In this document: in pieces, positions 13,336 through 13,797 of the stretch
Layout of the letters: every line of letters starts with the position of its first letter
How positions within the stretch are numbered: position 1 is the first letter of the stretch
Source of the DNA: Actinomycetes bacterium
Lineage (GTDB): Bacteria > Actinomycetota > CADDZG01 > JAHWKV01
Length of the DNA: 13,797 nucleotides
Direction: 5' to 3'
Assembly: GCA_029263035.1 (NCBI GenBank)
Contig: JAJCYF010000080.1
Coordinates: forward strand, 1-13,797
The notes under the pieces: model-generated
The model's database searches: none
What the model saw: only the letters and a program-made list of their open reading frames with translations
What the model was told of the DNA's origin: nothing
Position numbers and translations under genes: made by a program

Positions 13336-13797
13336 TCAACCCCCCTGTTCTGAGAGGAAAAGCAGAACTGCCTTTACCCGCCGGTGAAGGTCCATCTCAC
13401 CGGACAGCTCCAGCTTGGAAAAGATCACGTTGATGTACTTTTCGATCGCCCTGTCGCTCAGCACCAGCGCTTCGGCGATGGCGTGGTTGTTCTTGCCCTG
13501 TGCCATCTGGGCCAGCACCTCGGTCTCCCGGGGAGTCAGGTGGCGCAGCAGAGACTCCTTGCGGTGGGCCCGCATGGTGACCAGACCTTCGACCACCTTG
13601 GGGTCGACGACCGATCCCCCCCGGGCCACCTCATTGATCGCAGCCAGCAGGTGGTCCAGGTCGGCAACCCGCTCCTTCAGCAGGTAGGCCCGCCGCTCCG
13701 ATCCTCCTTCGAACAGGCTGAGGGCGTAGGCGGCATCGGCGTGCTGGCTGAGAACCACCACACCTATGGTGGGCCACTTCGTGCGGATCTCGGCTGC
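13336..13797 (-). CDS. LuxR/NarL-type response regulator, 5' end cut by window
   Basis: The frame is open to the window edge, so the N-terminus with the phosphoacceptor aspartate is missing; 153 residues are visible. The first part is the end of a receiver domain (AAEIRTKWPTIGVVVLSQ, then AYLLKERVADLDHLL with its conserved lysine). Next is a complete LuxR helix-turn-helix starting LTPRETEVLAQMAQGKNNH and continuing IAEALVLSDRAIEKYINVIF. It should be a DNA-binding transcription factor phosphorylated by a HisKA_3 kinase such as those encoded next door. Its linker EVARGGSVVDPKVVEGL closely resembles EVAAGGSKLDPKIVDAL in the regulator-cyclase, so the two regulators look related. The TGA is at 13336-13338, and the receiver-only gene follows on the same strand. 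Confidence 0.92.
   Translation of the reverse strand, partial: AAEIRTKWPTIGVVVLSQHADAAYALSLFEGGSERRAYLLKERVADLDHLLAAINEVARGGSVVDPKVVEGLVTMRAHRKESLLRHLTPRETEVLAQMAQGKNNHAIAEALVLSDRAIEKYINVIFSKLELSGEMDLHRRVKAVLLFLSEQGG

Noticed and set aside
13322..13345. G/C-rich sequence around the LuxR stop as a terminator
   Set aside because: The stem GGGG-TTGA-CCCC is only 4 bp, includes the stop codon and has no T-run.

Overview
The window is GC-rich DNA from a high-GC Gram-positive bacterium, most likely an actinomycete or an uncultured relative. The pointers are frequent GTG and TTG starts, tight start/stop overlaps, a DUF2231-Rieske fusion, two actinobacterial-style sensor kinases (many membrane helices, then GAF, HisKA_3 and HATPase_c), and a pair of candidate SigB/SigF-type promoters (GNNT-N16-GGGTAA). 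No rRNA, tRNA, CRISPR array, insertion sequence or integrase was seen. The species cannot be named from sequence alone.

Left part (1-2806). A leftward run holds a DUF2231-Rieske membrane iron-sulfur protein, a stand-alone CheB-type methylesterase with a C-terminal zinc-ribbon-like tail, and a class I SAM methyltransferase cut by the window edge. Divergent from it is a 57-residue acidic, proline-rich protein. Back-to-back stress-type promoters inside an inverted repeat lie between the two directions. Downstream of the small gene is a frameshifted remnant of a small membrane-protein gene (about 2819-2955).

Centre (2955-12831). Two divergent operons face away from a 223-base intergenic region with a 9-bp perfect hairpin. 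The leftward operon encodes a membrane-anchored type 1 copper cupredoxin, a protein with a C-terminal cyclic-nucleotide-binding domain, and a metallo-beta-lactamase-fold hydrolase. The rightward operon encodes a response regulator fused to a class III nucleotidyl cyclase, a lipoprotein with two cupredoxin domains, and two tandem paralogous sensor histidine kinases. The parts of a signalling loop are side by side: extracytoplasmic copper or redox proteins, membrane kinases, a phosphorylation-controlled cyclase, a cyclic-nucleotide effector and a possible phosphodiesterase. The circuit is inference, but every part keeps its key residues apart from two substituted substrate-recognition positions in the cyclase.

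Right end (12879-13797). Two leftward genes converge on the kinase operon: a receiver-only response regulator, preceded by a LuxR-type response regulator cut by the window edge. The LuxR regulator's region after the receiver resembles that of the regulator-cyclase, so the cyclase gene probably arose by attaching a cyclase to a NarL/LuxR-type regulator whose DNA-binding domain then decayed. No stretch over 300 bases lacks a gene.
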